Below are positions 51,476 through 59,297 of a stretch of 64,000 nt of DNA, piece after piece. The notes beneath the pieces are model-generated. The model worked only from the letters and a program-made list of their open reading frames with translations, did no database searches and had not been told where the DNA came from. Source of the stretch: Flavobacterium potami (GTDB lineage Bacteria > Bacteroidota > Bacteroidia > Flavobacteriales > Flavobacteriaceae); contig NZ_JAINUY010000006.1 of the NCBI RefSeq assembly GCF_020026915.1, positions 186,001 through 250,000 on the forward strand, written 5' to 3'. The position numbers and the translations under genes are program-made. Positions within the stretch are counted from its first letter, which is position 1; each line of letters begins with the position of its first letter.

Positions 51476-51812
51476 AAGAGGTTCAAAGGGACATAGTTAC
51501 AAAGGCGCAGAGGTTTTTTCTCTACGCCTTTTTTGTTTCACGCAGATTCGGCAGATTCTGGCAGATTTAATTTTTATATTTTAAATAATAATCTGCGTGA
51601 ATCTGCTGAAATCCTTTTAAATCTGCGTGAAGCAAAACTTTGCGCCTTCGCGCCTCTGCGAGCAAAAAAATCAGCGTAATCTGCGAGAGAAAAAACAGCA
51701 GTTAAGTAATGTGAGAAATTAGTGTAATTCGTGACAAAAAACCTTTGTCCCTCTGTAGCTTTGTTCCTTTGAACCTTAAAAAATAAATATTGCCTGAAAT
51801 ATCTAATTAGAT
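51476..51812. repeat. non-coding repeat cluster between the MBOAT gene and ffh
   Basis: The 367-bp gap holds several dispersed words. AGGTTCAAAGGGACATAG at 51479-51496 and CTTTGTCCCTCTGTAGC, GTTCCTTTGAACCT at about 51752-51778 are roughly inverted ends. Between them are AATCTGCGTGAATCTGC copies (about 51588-51630), GCAAAACTTTGCGCC, and GTGTAATTCGTGACAAAA (51722-51739). No gene is supported; the start-to-stop frames seen in it are repeat text. The ffh promoter begins at 51790. Confidence 0.7.
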
Positions 51813-51820
51813 TATCTTTG
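51790..51820 (+). promoter_or_regulatory. promoter of ffh
   Basis: TTG (51790-51792), a 20-nt spacer and TATCTTTG (51813-51820) are a consensus promoter 22 bp before the ffh ATG. Confidence 0.75.
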
Positions 51821-51842
51821 CACTTCAAATAAAGAAAATGAT

Positions 51843-53195
51843 ATGTTTGATAATTTAAGCGATAAGTTAGATAAAGCGTTCCATATATTAAAAGGACACG
51901 GTAAAATTACAGAAGTAAACGTTGCCGATACTTTAAAAGAAGTTCGTCGTGCGTTACTTGATGCCGATGTTAACTTTAAAATTGCTAAAGATTTTACAGC
52001 AAGAGTAAAAGACAAAGCAATTGGTCAAGACGTATTGACAACATTACAACCAGGACAATTATTAGTAAAACTGGTAAAAGACGAGTTGACAGAATTAATG
52101 GGTGGAGATGTTGCTGGTGTAAACTTATCAGGAAATCCAACTGTTATTTTAATGTCAGGACTTCAAGGTTCTGGTAAAACGACTTTCTCTGGAAAATTAG
52201 CAAACTTCTTAAAGACAAAGAAAAACAAGAAACCACTTCTTGTAGCTTGTGATATCTACCGTCCGGCGGCGATCAATCAGTTGCATGTTGTGGGAAACCA
52301 AATAGGTGTTGAGGTTTACTCAGAGCCAGAAAATAAAAATCCTGTAGAAATTGCTCAAAACGCAATTAAACATGCCAAAGCAAACGGATTCAATGTTGTG
52401 ATCGTCGATACAGCAGGACGTTTGGCAGTAGATCAGGAAATGATGGACGAAATTGCTCGTGTACATAAAGCAATTCAGCCACAAGAAACATTGTTCGTTG
52501 TAGACTCTATGACAGGACAAGACGCGGTAAACACTGCAAAAGCTTTCAACGATATCTTGAACTTTGATGGAGTTATCTTAACGAAATTAGATGGAGATAC
52601 TCGTGGTGGAGCTGCACTTTCAATCAAATCGATTGTAAACAAACCAATCAAATTTGTTGGTACAGGAGAGAAAATGGAAGCAATTGATGTTTTCTATCCA
52701 GAACGTATGGCAGAGCGTATTTTAGGAATGGGAGACGTTGTGTCTCTTGTTGAAAGAGCTCAAGAACAATTTGACGAAGAAGAAGCAAGAAAACTTCAAA
52801 AGAAAATCGCTAAAAACGAATTCGGTTTCGATGATTTCTTAACGCAAATTCAGCAAGTAAAGAAAATGGGTAATATGAAAGACTTGGTTGGAATGATACC
52901 AGGTGCTTCAAAAGCCATGAAAGATGTAGAAATCGAAGATGATGCTTTCAAACATATCGAAGCCATCATTCACTCGATGACACCAGGAGAAAGAAGCAAG
53001 CCAGCCATTATCGACGTAAAAAGAAAAGCCAGAATCGCAAAAGGTTCAGGAACTAAAGTCGAGCAAGTAAATCAGTTAATGAAGCAATTTGACCAAATGA
53101 GCAAAATGATGAAGATGATGCAAGGTCCAGGCGGAAAAAACCTGATGAAAATGATGGGAGGTATGAAAGGAATGCCAGGAGGAATGCCGAGATAA
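51843..53195 (+). CDS. ffh: signal recognition particle protein Ffh
   Basis: The 450-residue SRP54-type GTPase has an N domain (1-85), a G domain with GLQGSGKTTFSGKLANF (about 106), DIYRPAA, VIVDTAGR, TKLDGDTRGGAAL and GTGEK, then a Met-rich M domain ending MKQFDQMSKMMKMM and a Gly/Met tail. It binds 4.5S RNA and signal sequences of nascent inner membrane proteins and docks with FtsY. Length and motifs are normal. Confidence 0.97.
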   Translation: MFDNLSDKLDKAFHILKGHGKITEVNVADTLKEVRRALLDADVNFKIAKDFTARVKDKAIGQDVLTTLQPGQLLVKLVKDELTELMGGDVAGVNLSGNPTVILMSGLQGSGKTTFSGKLANFLKTKKNKKPLLVACDIYRPAAINQLHVVGNQIGVEVYSEPENKNPVEIAQNAIKHAKANGFNVVIVDTAGRLAVDQEMMDEIARVHKAIQPQETLFVVDSMTGQDAVNTAKAFNDILNFDGVILTKLDGDTRGGAALSIKSIVNKPIKFVGTGEKMEAIDVFYPERMAERILGMGDVVSLVERAQEQFDEEEARKLQKKIAKNEFGFDDFLTQIQQVKKMGNMKDLVGMIPGASKAMKDVEIEDDAFKHIEAIIHSMTPGERSKPAIIDVKRKARIAKGSGTKVEQVNQLMKQFDQMSKMMKMMQGPGGKNLMKMMGGMKGMPGGMPR

Positions 53196-53207
53196 AAAAA
53201 TAAAAGT

Positions 53208-53320
53208 TTCAAGTTTCAGGTTTCAAGTTACAAACTGAAATTTGAAACTTTTTCGCTTAATATATACGGAGTTTCGTTTTCAACATGAAGCCTGAAACTT
53301 GAAACAAAATTAAAACCTGA
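53208..53320. repeat. inverted repeat of the GTTTCAAGTTTCAGG family
   Basis: GTTTCAAGTTTCAGGTTTC near 53206-53225 is complementary to CCTGAAACTTGAAAC near 53290-53304, with further copies of the GAAAC/GTTTC words around them. The same word (GTTTCAAGTTTCATGTTTCA) recurs near 62639-62658. The repeat separates ffh from folD and could act as a terminator for ffh. Confidence 0.6.
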
Positions 53321-53335
53321 AACAAAACAACAACA

Positions 53336-54223
53336 ATGCAAATACTAGACGGTAAAAAAACATCTAACGACATTAAAAACGAAATCGCAGCCGAAGTTCA
53401 AGCTATAAAAGATGCTGGAGGAAAAGTGCCTCATTTAGCAGCCGTTTTAGTTGGTAATAACGGAGCAAGTTTAACTTACGTAGGAAGTAAAGTAAAATCA
53501 TGTCAGGAAATTGGCTTCGATTCGACTTTAGTTGCTTTACCTGAAACTATTACAGAAGACGAACTTTTGGCTAAAATAAAAGAACTAAATGAAGATGATA
53601 ACCTAGACGGATATATCGTTCAGTTGCCTTTGCCAAAACATATCGATGAAGAAAAAATTCTTTTAGCAATTGATCCAGACAAAGACGTTGACGGTTTTCA
53701 CCCAACAAACTTTGGTAGAATGGCTTTAGAAATGGAAACATTCATTCCAGCAACGCCATTCGGAATTATGCAGTTGTTAGAGCGTTACAAAGTTGAAACT
53801 GCAGGAAAACATACTGTAGTGATTGGAAGAAGCCACATTGTTGGTCGTCCGATGAGTATTTTAATGAGCCGTAAAGGAAATCCTGGAGATTCAACTGTTA
53901 CCTTAACGCACAGCCGTACTAAAAACTTAGAAGAATTTACTAAAAATGCAGATATCATTATCACAGCTTTAGGTGTTCCAGAATTCTTAAAAGCAGATAT
54001 GGTAAAAGAAGGAGTAACCATTATAGACGTTGGAATTACACGTGTAGACGATGCATCAAACCCAAAGGGTTATGTGATTAAAGGGGATGTTGATTTTGAC
54101 GGAGTAAGTAAAAAAGCAGCTTTCATTACGCCTGTTCCAGGTGGAGTAGGACCAATGACAATTGCAATGTTGCTTAAGAATACACTTTTAGCTCGTAAAA
54201 TGAGAAGCGCAAGAAACAAATAA
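53336..54223 (+). CDS. folD: methylenetetrahydrofolate dehydrogenase / cyclohydrolase
   Basis: The 295-residue bifunctional enzyme interconverts methylene-, methenyl- and formyl-tetrahydrofolate with NADP. Visible motifs are YVGSKVKSCQEIGF with the catalytic Lys, DGYIVQLPLPKHID, DPDKDVDGFHP, VVIGRSHIVGRPMSILM and FITPVPGGVGPMTIAML. Length is normal. It ends at a compact terminator. Confidence 0.97.
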   Translation: MQILDGKKTSNDIKNEIAAEVQAIKDAGGKVPHLAAVLVGNNGASLTYVGSKVKSCQEIGFDSTLVALPETITEDELLAKIKELNEDDNLDGYIVQLPLPKHIDEEKILLAIDPDKDVDGFHPTNFGRMALEMETFIPATPFGIMQLLERYKVETAGKHTVVIGRSHIVGRPMSILMSRKGNPGDSTVTLTHSRTKNLEEFTKNADIIITALGVPEFLKADMVKEGVTIIDVGITRVDDASNPKGYVIKGDVDFDGVSKKAAFITPVPGGVGPMTIAMLLKNTLLARKMRSARNK

Positions 54224-54246
54224 ATTGCTTCAAAAATATAATTAAC

Positions 54247-54274
54247 AAGCCTGTTCAATCGAACAGGCTTTTTT
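54247..54274 (+). terminator. terminator of folD
   Basis: AAGCCTGTTC (54247-54256) / GAACAGGCTT (54261-54270), loop AATC, then T-run. Confidence 0.9.
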
Positions 54275-54292
54275 ATGTCATAAGTTTAATTT

Positions 54293-54451
54293 TTTTAAAC
54301 ACATAGAAACATAGATTTAAGTTTTAATAAAAGAATACAAGAGAGAAACAAATTTCTTTCACATAGCAAAAATTTCTCCGGCTATGTTTATTTTAAAAAA
54401 GTGAAACGCCTTTTTTAAAGTTTCGAAATCTATGTTTCTATGTGTTTAAAA
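54293..54451. repeat. 159-bp element with perfect 26-bp inverted ends
   Basis: Positions 54293-54318 (TTTT, then AAACACATAGAAACATAGAT and the final TT) are the exact reverse complement of 54426-54451. Inside is a second inverted pair CACATAGC/GCTATGT. The element is non-coding and sits between folD and corA. The length and the long perfect arms suggest a MITE-like mobile repeat. Confidence 0.75.
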
Positions 54452-54518
54452 TCTGCGCATAGTGCCATTTTAATATATAATTAATACCCCAAAGGTTTCT
54501 GTTTCTATAAATAATAGG

Positions 54519-54612
54519 TACTTTTGCGCCACATTAAAAAATCACTTCTCCAAATGGACGATTATTATTCGTTAGTATTAAATTAAAAGTGGCATTTTGA
54601 ATTTCAAAATGC
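54519..54612 (+). promoter_or_regulatory. corA promoter and leader hairpin
   Basis: TACTTTTG (54519-54526) is a -7 box that would give a corA leader of about 105 nt. The leader contains a hairpin GCATTTTGA (54592-54600) / TCAAAATGC (54604-54612) with a 3-nt loop, 24 nt ahead of the ATG. It is not followed by a T-run, so it is not a plain terminator; it might influence ribosome access. Confidence 0.45.
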
Positions 54613-54636
54613 TGCGATAAAACATGTTATTTTGAA

Positions 54637-55563
54637 ATGAAAGCCTTTTACACCAACAACAACGGATTAGTTGAAATCTCAAAATGGACTTCAAATTGCT
54701 GGATTCATATCGAATCTCCAACAGAAACAGACAAAAATTATTTACTAGAAGAACTTCAAGTTCCCGAAGCATTCTACAATGATATCGAGGATATAGACGA
54801 AAGACCTCGTATAGAAATTGAAGATGGTTGGACGTTGATTATCATGCGCATTCCCGTAAAAAGTGGTGACGTCAAAATTCCATTCCACACCGTTCCGCTC
54901 GGAATCATTTTTAAAGACGATATCTGCGTTACAATCAGTTTTTACAAAACAGAAATCATTGCCGATTTTGTATCGTATTCACAACGCAAAAACATTGAAA
55001 TTCAAGACAATTTTAATCTGGTTTTAAGATTGCTTTTATCTTCCAGCGTTTGGTATTTAAAATATCTAAAACAAATCAATCAGAAAATAAAATTGGCCGA
55101 AGATAATTTAGAGAAATCAATCAAAAATGAAGAATTACAAGCCTTGCTTCAAATCGAAAAATGTTTTGTATTCTTCATCACTTCTCTAAAAGCAAACGAC
55201 GTTTTATTCCAAAGAATTAAAAATTTAAAAGCACACAAAGCCAATTACGATCCGGAATTGTTAGAAGATGTCGAAATCGAATTGAACCAAGCGCAAGACA
55301 CCGCCAATATTTACAGCAACATCCTGACCGGAATGATGGATGCTTACGCTTCGGTAATTTCCAATAATATGAACAATATTATGAAACAGATGACCTCTAT
55401 TTCCATCATTTTAATGATCCCGACATTAATCGCCAGTTTATACGGAATGAACGTGCCAAACGGCTTGGAAGAAAGCAAATACGGTATTTGGATTTTACTT
55501 TTAATTTCAATTGTTCTTTCCTCTTTCGGCGTATTTTTATTCAAACGCAGAAGATGGTTTTAA
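54637..55563 (+). CDS. corA: CorA-family magnesium/divalent cation channel
   Basis: The 308-residue protein has a large cytoplasmic N-terminal domain with a long helical stalk (about 130-250) and two C-terminal membrane helices. The selectivity motif is YGMNVPNG near residue 270 between them, and the protein ends with the basic cluster FKRRRWF. CorA forms pentameric Mg2+ (also Co2+, Ni2+) uptake channels. EDIEDIDERPRIEIEDGW near residue 55 is typical of the group without the long family loop. It is monocistronic with a structured leader. Confidence 0.94.
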   Translation: MKAFYTNNNGLVEISKWTSNCWIHIESPTETDKNYLLEELQVPEAFYNDIEDIDERPRIEIEDGWTLIIMRIPVKSGDVKIPFHTVPLGIIFKDDICVTISFYKTEIIADFVSYSQRKNIEIQDNFNLVLRLLLSSSVWYLKYLKQINQKIKLAEDNLEKSIKNEELQALLQIEKCFVFFITSLKANDVLFQRIKNLKAHKANYDPELLEDVEIELNQAQDTANIYSNILTGMMDAYASVISNNMNNIMKQMTSISIILMIPTLIASLYGMNVPNGLEESKYGIWILLLISIVLSSFGVFLFKRRRWF

Positions 55564-55584
55564 TATAAAAATCAGAAAGTTATA

Positions 55585-55615
55585 AAAGCCTGTTCGTTAA
55601 GAATAGGCTTTTTCG
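55585..55615 (+). terminator. terminator of corA
   Basis: AAAGCCTGTTC (55585-55595) / GAATAGGCTTT (55601-55611), one mismatch, then T-run. It resembles the folD terminator in sequence. Confidence 0.8.
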
Positions 55616-55633
55616 GTTTTATAATTTGGGCGT

Positions 55634-55697
55634 GACCTTGTTTTGCAAATGGCGCACCAATCTTAACGCTTATGCGCGCCATTCCCAAAACAAGGTC
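55634..55697. repeat. GC-rich structured repeat
   Basis: GACCTTGTTTT (55634-55644) pairs with AAAACAAGGTC (55687-55697), and inside it ATGGCGC (55649-55655) pairs with GCGCCAT (55676-55682), giving a long two-part stem. It is followed by a mini-hairpin CTACTTCGGTAG near 55710 and CCCTCACGCACTC. I recall similar GGGCGTGACC...GGTCGGGCT...CCCTCACGC text between genes in other Bacteroidota. It may be a structured RNA or a mobile repeat. Confidence 0.55.
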
Positions 55698-55760
55698 GGG
55701 CTATCCATGCTACTTCGGTAGCTTATTCCTATCCCTCACGCACTCACAAGATCTTCTCGT

Positions 55761-55874
55761 ACCTGCAAGGTTTTCAAAACCTTGTAGGTATATTTGAGGT
55801 ACACATAAAAATTCAACATGCATTTTGCGCTCAAAAGTTGCTAAATACCTACAAGGTTTTGAAAACCTTGCAGG
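55761..55874. repeat. pair of identical inverted palindromes, 55 bp apart
   Basis: Positions 55761-55790 (ACCTGCAAGG, TTTTCAAAAC, CTTGTAGGTA) form a near-perfect palindrome. The 29 bp at 55846-55874 are the exact reverse complement of 55762-55790, so the element has terminal inverted repeats that are themselves palindromic. The interior is AT-rich and non-coding. Confidence 0.75.
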
Positions 55875-55910
55875 AATCTAAAGCAATAAAATTTTTTTTT
55901 CATTTTTTAG

Positions 55911-55950
55911 TTGCCAATTCAAAATAAATAATAACTTTGTACTGCAAAGT
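55911..55950 (+). promoter_or_regulatory. promoter with overlapping palindromic operator
   Basis: TTG (55911-55913), an 18-nt spacer and TAACTTTG (55932-55939) make a consensus promoter. The palindrome ACTTTG-TACTG-CAAAGT (55934-55950) covers the -7 box and the expected start site, 9 bp before the ATG at 55960. The same palindrome with a different 5-nt centre lies ahead of the gene at 56930. A DNA-binding protein encoded in between could bind both. Confidence 0.7.
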
Positions 55951-55959
55951 ACTTTAATT

Positions 55960-56574
55960 ATGAATCAAAAGCACCAAGAAGATTTAGCACATATTCGTTC
56001 CATGATGGAGCGCTCTTCACGATTTATATCATTAAGCGGACTTTCGGGAGTCTTCGCTGGACTTTCGGCTTTAATTGGCGGTATTTACGTTTATCAGTTA
56101 GTCCAAGCAAGCGGAACGGATTATGTAAACGATGATTATAGATCATATTCTGCAGATCTCGTTTCAGAGTTATTTTGGATTGGTATTGTCATTCTAGTTT
56201 GCGCATTTGCATTCGGAACTTTTTTTACAGTTAGAAAAAGCCGAAAATACAATTTACCAATTTGGACCTCGGCAACAAAAAAAATGCTATTCAATTTGGC
56301 TGTACCGCTTGCTGCCGGTGGAATTTTTTGCCTTGCTTTAATCTATCATGGCTACTTTGGTTTAGTGGCTCCTGCAACATTAATATTTTATGGATTAGCC
56401 GTTATAAATGCAGAAAAATATACTTTTTCAGACATTAAATATCTAGGTTTTTCCGAACTAATTTTAGGATGTATTTCGCTTTTTTACATTGGATATGGAT
56501 TATTATTTTGGATCTTAGGCTTCGGAATCTTGCATATCGCATACGGATTAGTGATGTTCAAAAAATACAAATAA
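55960..56574 (+). CDS. membrane protein of unknown function, partner of a winged-helix regulator
   Basis: The 204-residue protein begins with a conserved-looking soluble stretch (QKHQEDLAHIRSMMERSSRFISLSG, quoted here in part as AHIRSMMERSSRF) and then has five or six membrane helices, with a long polar loop after the first. I remember this type of protein directly ahead of small winged-helix regulators in many bacteria, without known function. The regulator gene starts 4 bp downstream and the promoter carries the shared palindrome, so this may be a membrane sensor or target controlled by its neighbour. Confidence 0.7.
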   Translation: MNQKHQEDLAHIRSMMERSSRFISLSGLSGVFAGLSALIGGIYVYQLVQASGTDYVNDDYRSYSADLVSELFWIGIVILVCAFAFGTFFTVRKSRKYNLPIWTSATKKMLFNLAVPLAAGGIFCLALIYHGYFGLVAPATLIFYGLAVINAEKYTFSDIKYLGFSELILGCISLFYIGYGLLFWILGFGILHIAYGLVMFKKYK

Positions 56575-56578
56575 CCCA

Positions 56579-56869
56579 ATGGGAATTATTGATAAATTAA
56601 ATAAAGATTTTGAAAGCCGTGTCAGATTGGGTATTATGTCTATTCTGATGGTCAACGACTGGGTAGATTTTACCGAGATGAAAACGCTTTTAAATATCAC
56701 TGACGGTAATTTAGCAAGTCATTCCTCTGCGCTTGAAAAAGCCGCGTATATCGAAGTGAAAAAAGAATTTGTAGACAAAAAACCCAAAACTTCTTACCAA
56801 GTAACCGATTTAGGACGTGCAGCTTTTAAAGAACACTTATCTTACCTTGAAAAATTAATGAAATCATAA
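56579..56869 (+). CDS. small winged-helix transcriptional regulator (PF13601-like)
   Basis: The 96-residue protein is a single winged-helix DNA-binding domain: RVRLGIMSILMVNDWVDFTEMKTLL (first helices, quoted as RLGIMSILMVNDWVDF), recognition helix region ITDGNLASHSSALEKAAYI, wing KKEFVDKKPKTSYQVT and a closing helix for dimerisation. This is the MarR/ArsR-like group I know as HTH_34. It probably binds the ACTTTG-N5-CAAAGT palindromes at 55934 and 56894 and so represses its own operon and the next gene. It lies in an operon with the membrane protein upstream. Confidence 0.88.
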   Translation: MGIIDKLNKDFESRVRLGIMSILMVNDWVDFTEMKTLLNITDGNLASHSSALEKAAYIEVKKEFVDKKPKTSYQVTDLGRAAFKEHLSYLEKLMKS

Positions 56870-56893
56870 ATAACGCTATTTTTTTATCTAAAA

Positions 56894-56910
56894 ACTTTGA
56901 ATTACAAAGT
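56894..56910 (+). promoter_or_regulatory. second palindromic operator ACTTTG-N5-CAAAGT
   Basis: ACTTTGAATTACAAAGT lies 20 bp before the ATG at 56930. It shares both half-sites, the 5-nt spacing, the AA on the left and the ACTTT on the right with the box at 55934-55950. The -7 element is poorer here (AAACTTTG). Confidence 0.65.
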
Positions 56911-56929
56911 ACTTTTAAATCCATTAATC

Positions 56930-58321
56930 ATGAAAAAACATCAAATTATCTTGGCTTGCAGTTTGGTTTTTACACTGCTATTTTACAACGAATCTGTTGG
57001 AATAAATATCTCTATTTTTGGAGTAACACTTACACTTTTAATTAGTTACTTCTTTCAGGAGAAATTCGTTGACCGATCACATTTGGTTCTCGTAATGACT
57101 TCTATTTTATCTTGTTTTGCTTTTGCTTGGTATGGAGATGCCGCCTCATTTTTTGCTTTGGCATTGTCTATTTTAATTTTGCAATTCAAAACACAAGACA
57201 GGGAACTCAAAACAATACAAGTTTTTCCGCTCATAATTTTAAACGGAATTACTTCTTTAGGACGTGTTTTTATATTTAGCCAATGGCTTCCAGAACGAAA
57301 AATTCATAATGATTTTGCAAAGAAATTAGTTGCTTTTGTAATTATTCCGATTGTCTTTCTTGGATTGTTCTTTATTGTTTATTCTTTTGGAAGTGATCAT
57401 TTTTCTTCCTTGTTTACAGATTATGAATTCGATATCGATCTGCCACAATTAATATTAATCTCTATTTTAGGTTTCTATATTTCATTTAGTTTTTGGAATT
57501 ATTGGGCTCCAGATGTTTGTTATGAATACAATTCAAAACTAAATAACAATTTTGCCAATGTTTCTGAAATAAAAAATCAAAGTACATTTTCTTTTTTAGA
57601 TCTCGATTTCGAAAGAAAAAGCGGTGTAATTACATTGTTTTTATTAAACATTATGCTTTTGGTTTTTATTGCAACTTACAATTATGAGCAATTTTTTGAA
57701 GTTGTAGAGAAAACAAATCTAAGCGCCGATACGCACGAACGTGTAAATGCCGTAATTTTTTCAATTTTAATGGCTGTTGGTGTGATCATGTTCTATTTTA
57801 AAGGTGGTTTTAATTTTGATGAAAAGGCTTCGACTTTAAAGAAACTGGCTAAAGTTTGGCTTGGGTTGAATGTTGTTTTAATTGTAAGCGCCATTATTAA
57901 AAACTCAGAATATGTTTCTTTCTTTGGTTTAACTTATAAAAGACTTGGTGTTTATGCTTTTCTGATTCTTGCTATTATTGGATTAGTGGTTTCGTTTCAA
58001 AAAATCACAAAACAGAAAACCAATGCTTATTTATTCAATCAAATGATTTGGTATTTCTACGGAACTATTCTTTTGTGTAGTTACATCAATTGGGGAGGTT
58101 TGATTACCAATTACAATATTTCGGTAAACAAAGGAGTAGAGCCAGTATTTTTAAGCGGTTTGAATTTTAATGATGATGCTCGTAGAGAATATCTTTCGAA
58201 AAATAATCTAGACGGAAAAAATACAGAAATGATTAGAGAAGAATTGATTTCGAATTATCAAAATCAGGGATTTTTATCAAAAGCGCTGTACTATGAATTT
58301 TTAAGTAAAGAGAAGAAATAA
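56930..58321 (+). CDS. DUF4173/DUF4153-like multi-spanning membrane protein
   Basis: I chose the ATG at 56930 (MKKHQIILACSLVF, 463 residues); an extension to 56897 would start inside the operator palindrome. The protein has 10-12 membrane helices and a short charged C-terminal tail of about 70 residues with LNFNDDARREYLSKNNLDGKN. The helix pattern and the phrase LGVYAFLILAIIGL resemble DUF4173/DUF4153 proteins, whose function is unknown. It shares the palindromic operator with the membrane-protein/regulator operon just upstream, so it is probably part of one small regulon. Confidence 0.7.
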   Translation: MKKHQIILACSLVFTLLFYNESVGINISIFGVTLTLLISYFFQEKFVDRSHLVLVMTSILSCFAFAWYGDAASFFALALSILILQFKTQDRELKTIQVFPLIILNGITSLGRVFIFSQWLPERKIHNDFAKKLVAFVIIPIVFLGLFFIVYSFGSDHFSSLFTDYEFDIDLPQLILISILGFYISFSFWNYWAPDVCYEYNSKLNNNFANVSEIKNQSTFSFLDLDFERKSGVITLFLLNIMLLVFIATYNYEQFFEVVEKTNLSADTHERVNAVIFSILMAVGVIMFYFKGGFNFDEKASTLKKLAKVWLGLNVVLIVSAIIKNSEYVSFFGLTYKRLGVYAFLILAIIGLVVSFQKITKQKTNAYLFNQMIWYFYGTILLCSYINWGGLITNYNISVNKGVEPVFLSGLNFNDDARREYLSKNNLDGKNTEMIREELISNYQNQGFLSKALYYEFLSKEKK

Positions 58322-58333
58322 GCAGTAAAAAAG

Positions 58334-58367
58334 AAATCCCATTCATCTTAAACGAATGGGATTTTTT
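58334..58367. terminator. bidirectional terminator
   Basis: AAATCCCATTC (58334-58344) / GAATGGGATTT (58354-58364) lies between the convergent DUF4173-like and rluF genes, with T-run on the plus strand and A/T run on the other side. Confidence 0.88.
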
Positions 58368-59201
58368 TTATTTAGTATCTCCTCTTTTTTTAAAGCGAGG
58401 ATCATGTTTCGAAATATAGGTTTTTCTTCTTGTTGGAGTTGCACTTGAAGCTGTACTTTCAACTTTAGGAAAACTTGCTTCTTCCGTTTTGCTCGAAGGC
58501 TCAATTAACTGGTTTAATTCTTTAATTTCGGCATCGGTTAAATCTCTATATCTTCCAACAGGAACATCTAAAGAAATATTGATAATTCGGATACGTTTTA
58601 ACGCTGTAACTTCATAGCCTAAATACTCAGACATTCTTCTAATCTGACGGTTTAAACCTTGCGTTAAAATGATTTTAAAAGTGTATTTGCTAATTTGCTC
58701 TACTTTACACTTTTTAGTCACCGTATCCAAAATCGGAACGCCATTTCCCATTCTCTGGATAAAACGTTCCGTAATTGGTTTGTTTACCGTAACCGTATAT
58801 TCTTTTTCGTGGTTGTTTCTCGCCCGAAGAATCTTGTTTACAATATCACCGTCGTTGGTCATAAAAATTAATCCCTCACTGGCTTTATCCAGCCTTCCAA
58901 TTGGAAAAATACGTTTTGGATAATTAATATAATCTACAATGTTGTTTTTGACTTCTAAGTTGGTTGTACATTCAATTCCAACAGGTTTATTGAATGCCAG
59001 ATAAACCATTTTTTCGTTTTTTTCAACGATCAATTTTCCGTCAATTCGCACTTCGTCATTTGGCGAAACTTTCGTTCCCATTTCTGGCACAGCACCATTT
59101 ATTGTAACGCGTCCTTCTTCGATAAGTTTATCGGCTTCACGACGAGAACAATACCCTGTTTCTCCTATAAATTTATTAAGACGTTTTAAATTCTCTTCCA
59201 T
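58368..59201 (-). CDS. rluF: 23S rRNA pseudouridine synthase RluF
   Basis: The 277-residue protein has an N-terminal S4 RNA-binding domain (RLNKFIGETGYCSRREADKL), then a RsuA-type pseudouridine synthase domain with the catalytic aspartate in IGRLDKASEGLIFMTNDG and LTQGLNRQIRRMSEYLGYEV. The single phrase MVYLAFNKPVGIECT and the overall pattern fit RluF, which modifies U2604 of 23S rRNA in E. coli; RluB/RluE cannot be excluded from sequence alone. The Ser/Thr/basic C-terminal tail is extra. It is monocistronic. Confidence 0.9.
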   Translation of the reverse strand: MEENLKRLNKFIGETGYCSRREADKLIEEGRVTINGAVPEMGTKVSPNDEVRIDGKLIVEKNEKMVYLAFNKPVGIECTTNLEVKNNIVDYINYPKRIFPIGRLDKASEGLIFMTNDGDIVNKILRARNNHEKEYTVTVNKPITERFIQRMGNGVPILDTVTKKCKVEQISKYTFKIILTQGLNRQIRRMSEYLGYEVTALKRIRIINISLDVPVGRYRDLTDAEIKELNQLIEPSSKTEEASFPKVESTASSATPTRRKTYISKHDPRFKKRGDTK

Positions 59202-59297
59202 ACTGCAAAAGTAGGCAAAAAAATGATTTTAGATTTTAGAATTCAGATTTTAGAAAAAACTTTGTCCCTCTGTCCCTTTGCAACTTTGCAACTTTCT

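Noticed and set aside
51574..51828. Open frame in the gap before ffh (minus strand)
   Set aside because: It is translated repeat text (TCTGCG/CAAAGG words) and runs over the ffh promoter.
54519..54636. Mg-sensing riboswitch (M-box or ykkC type) ahead of corA
   Set aside because: The leader is short, with a single simple hairpin; none of the conserved riboswitch cores is recognisable.
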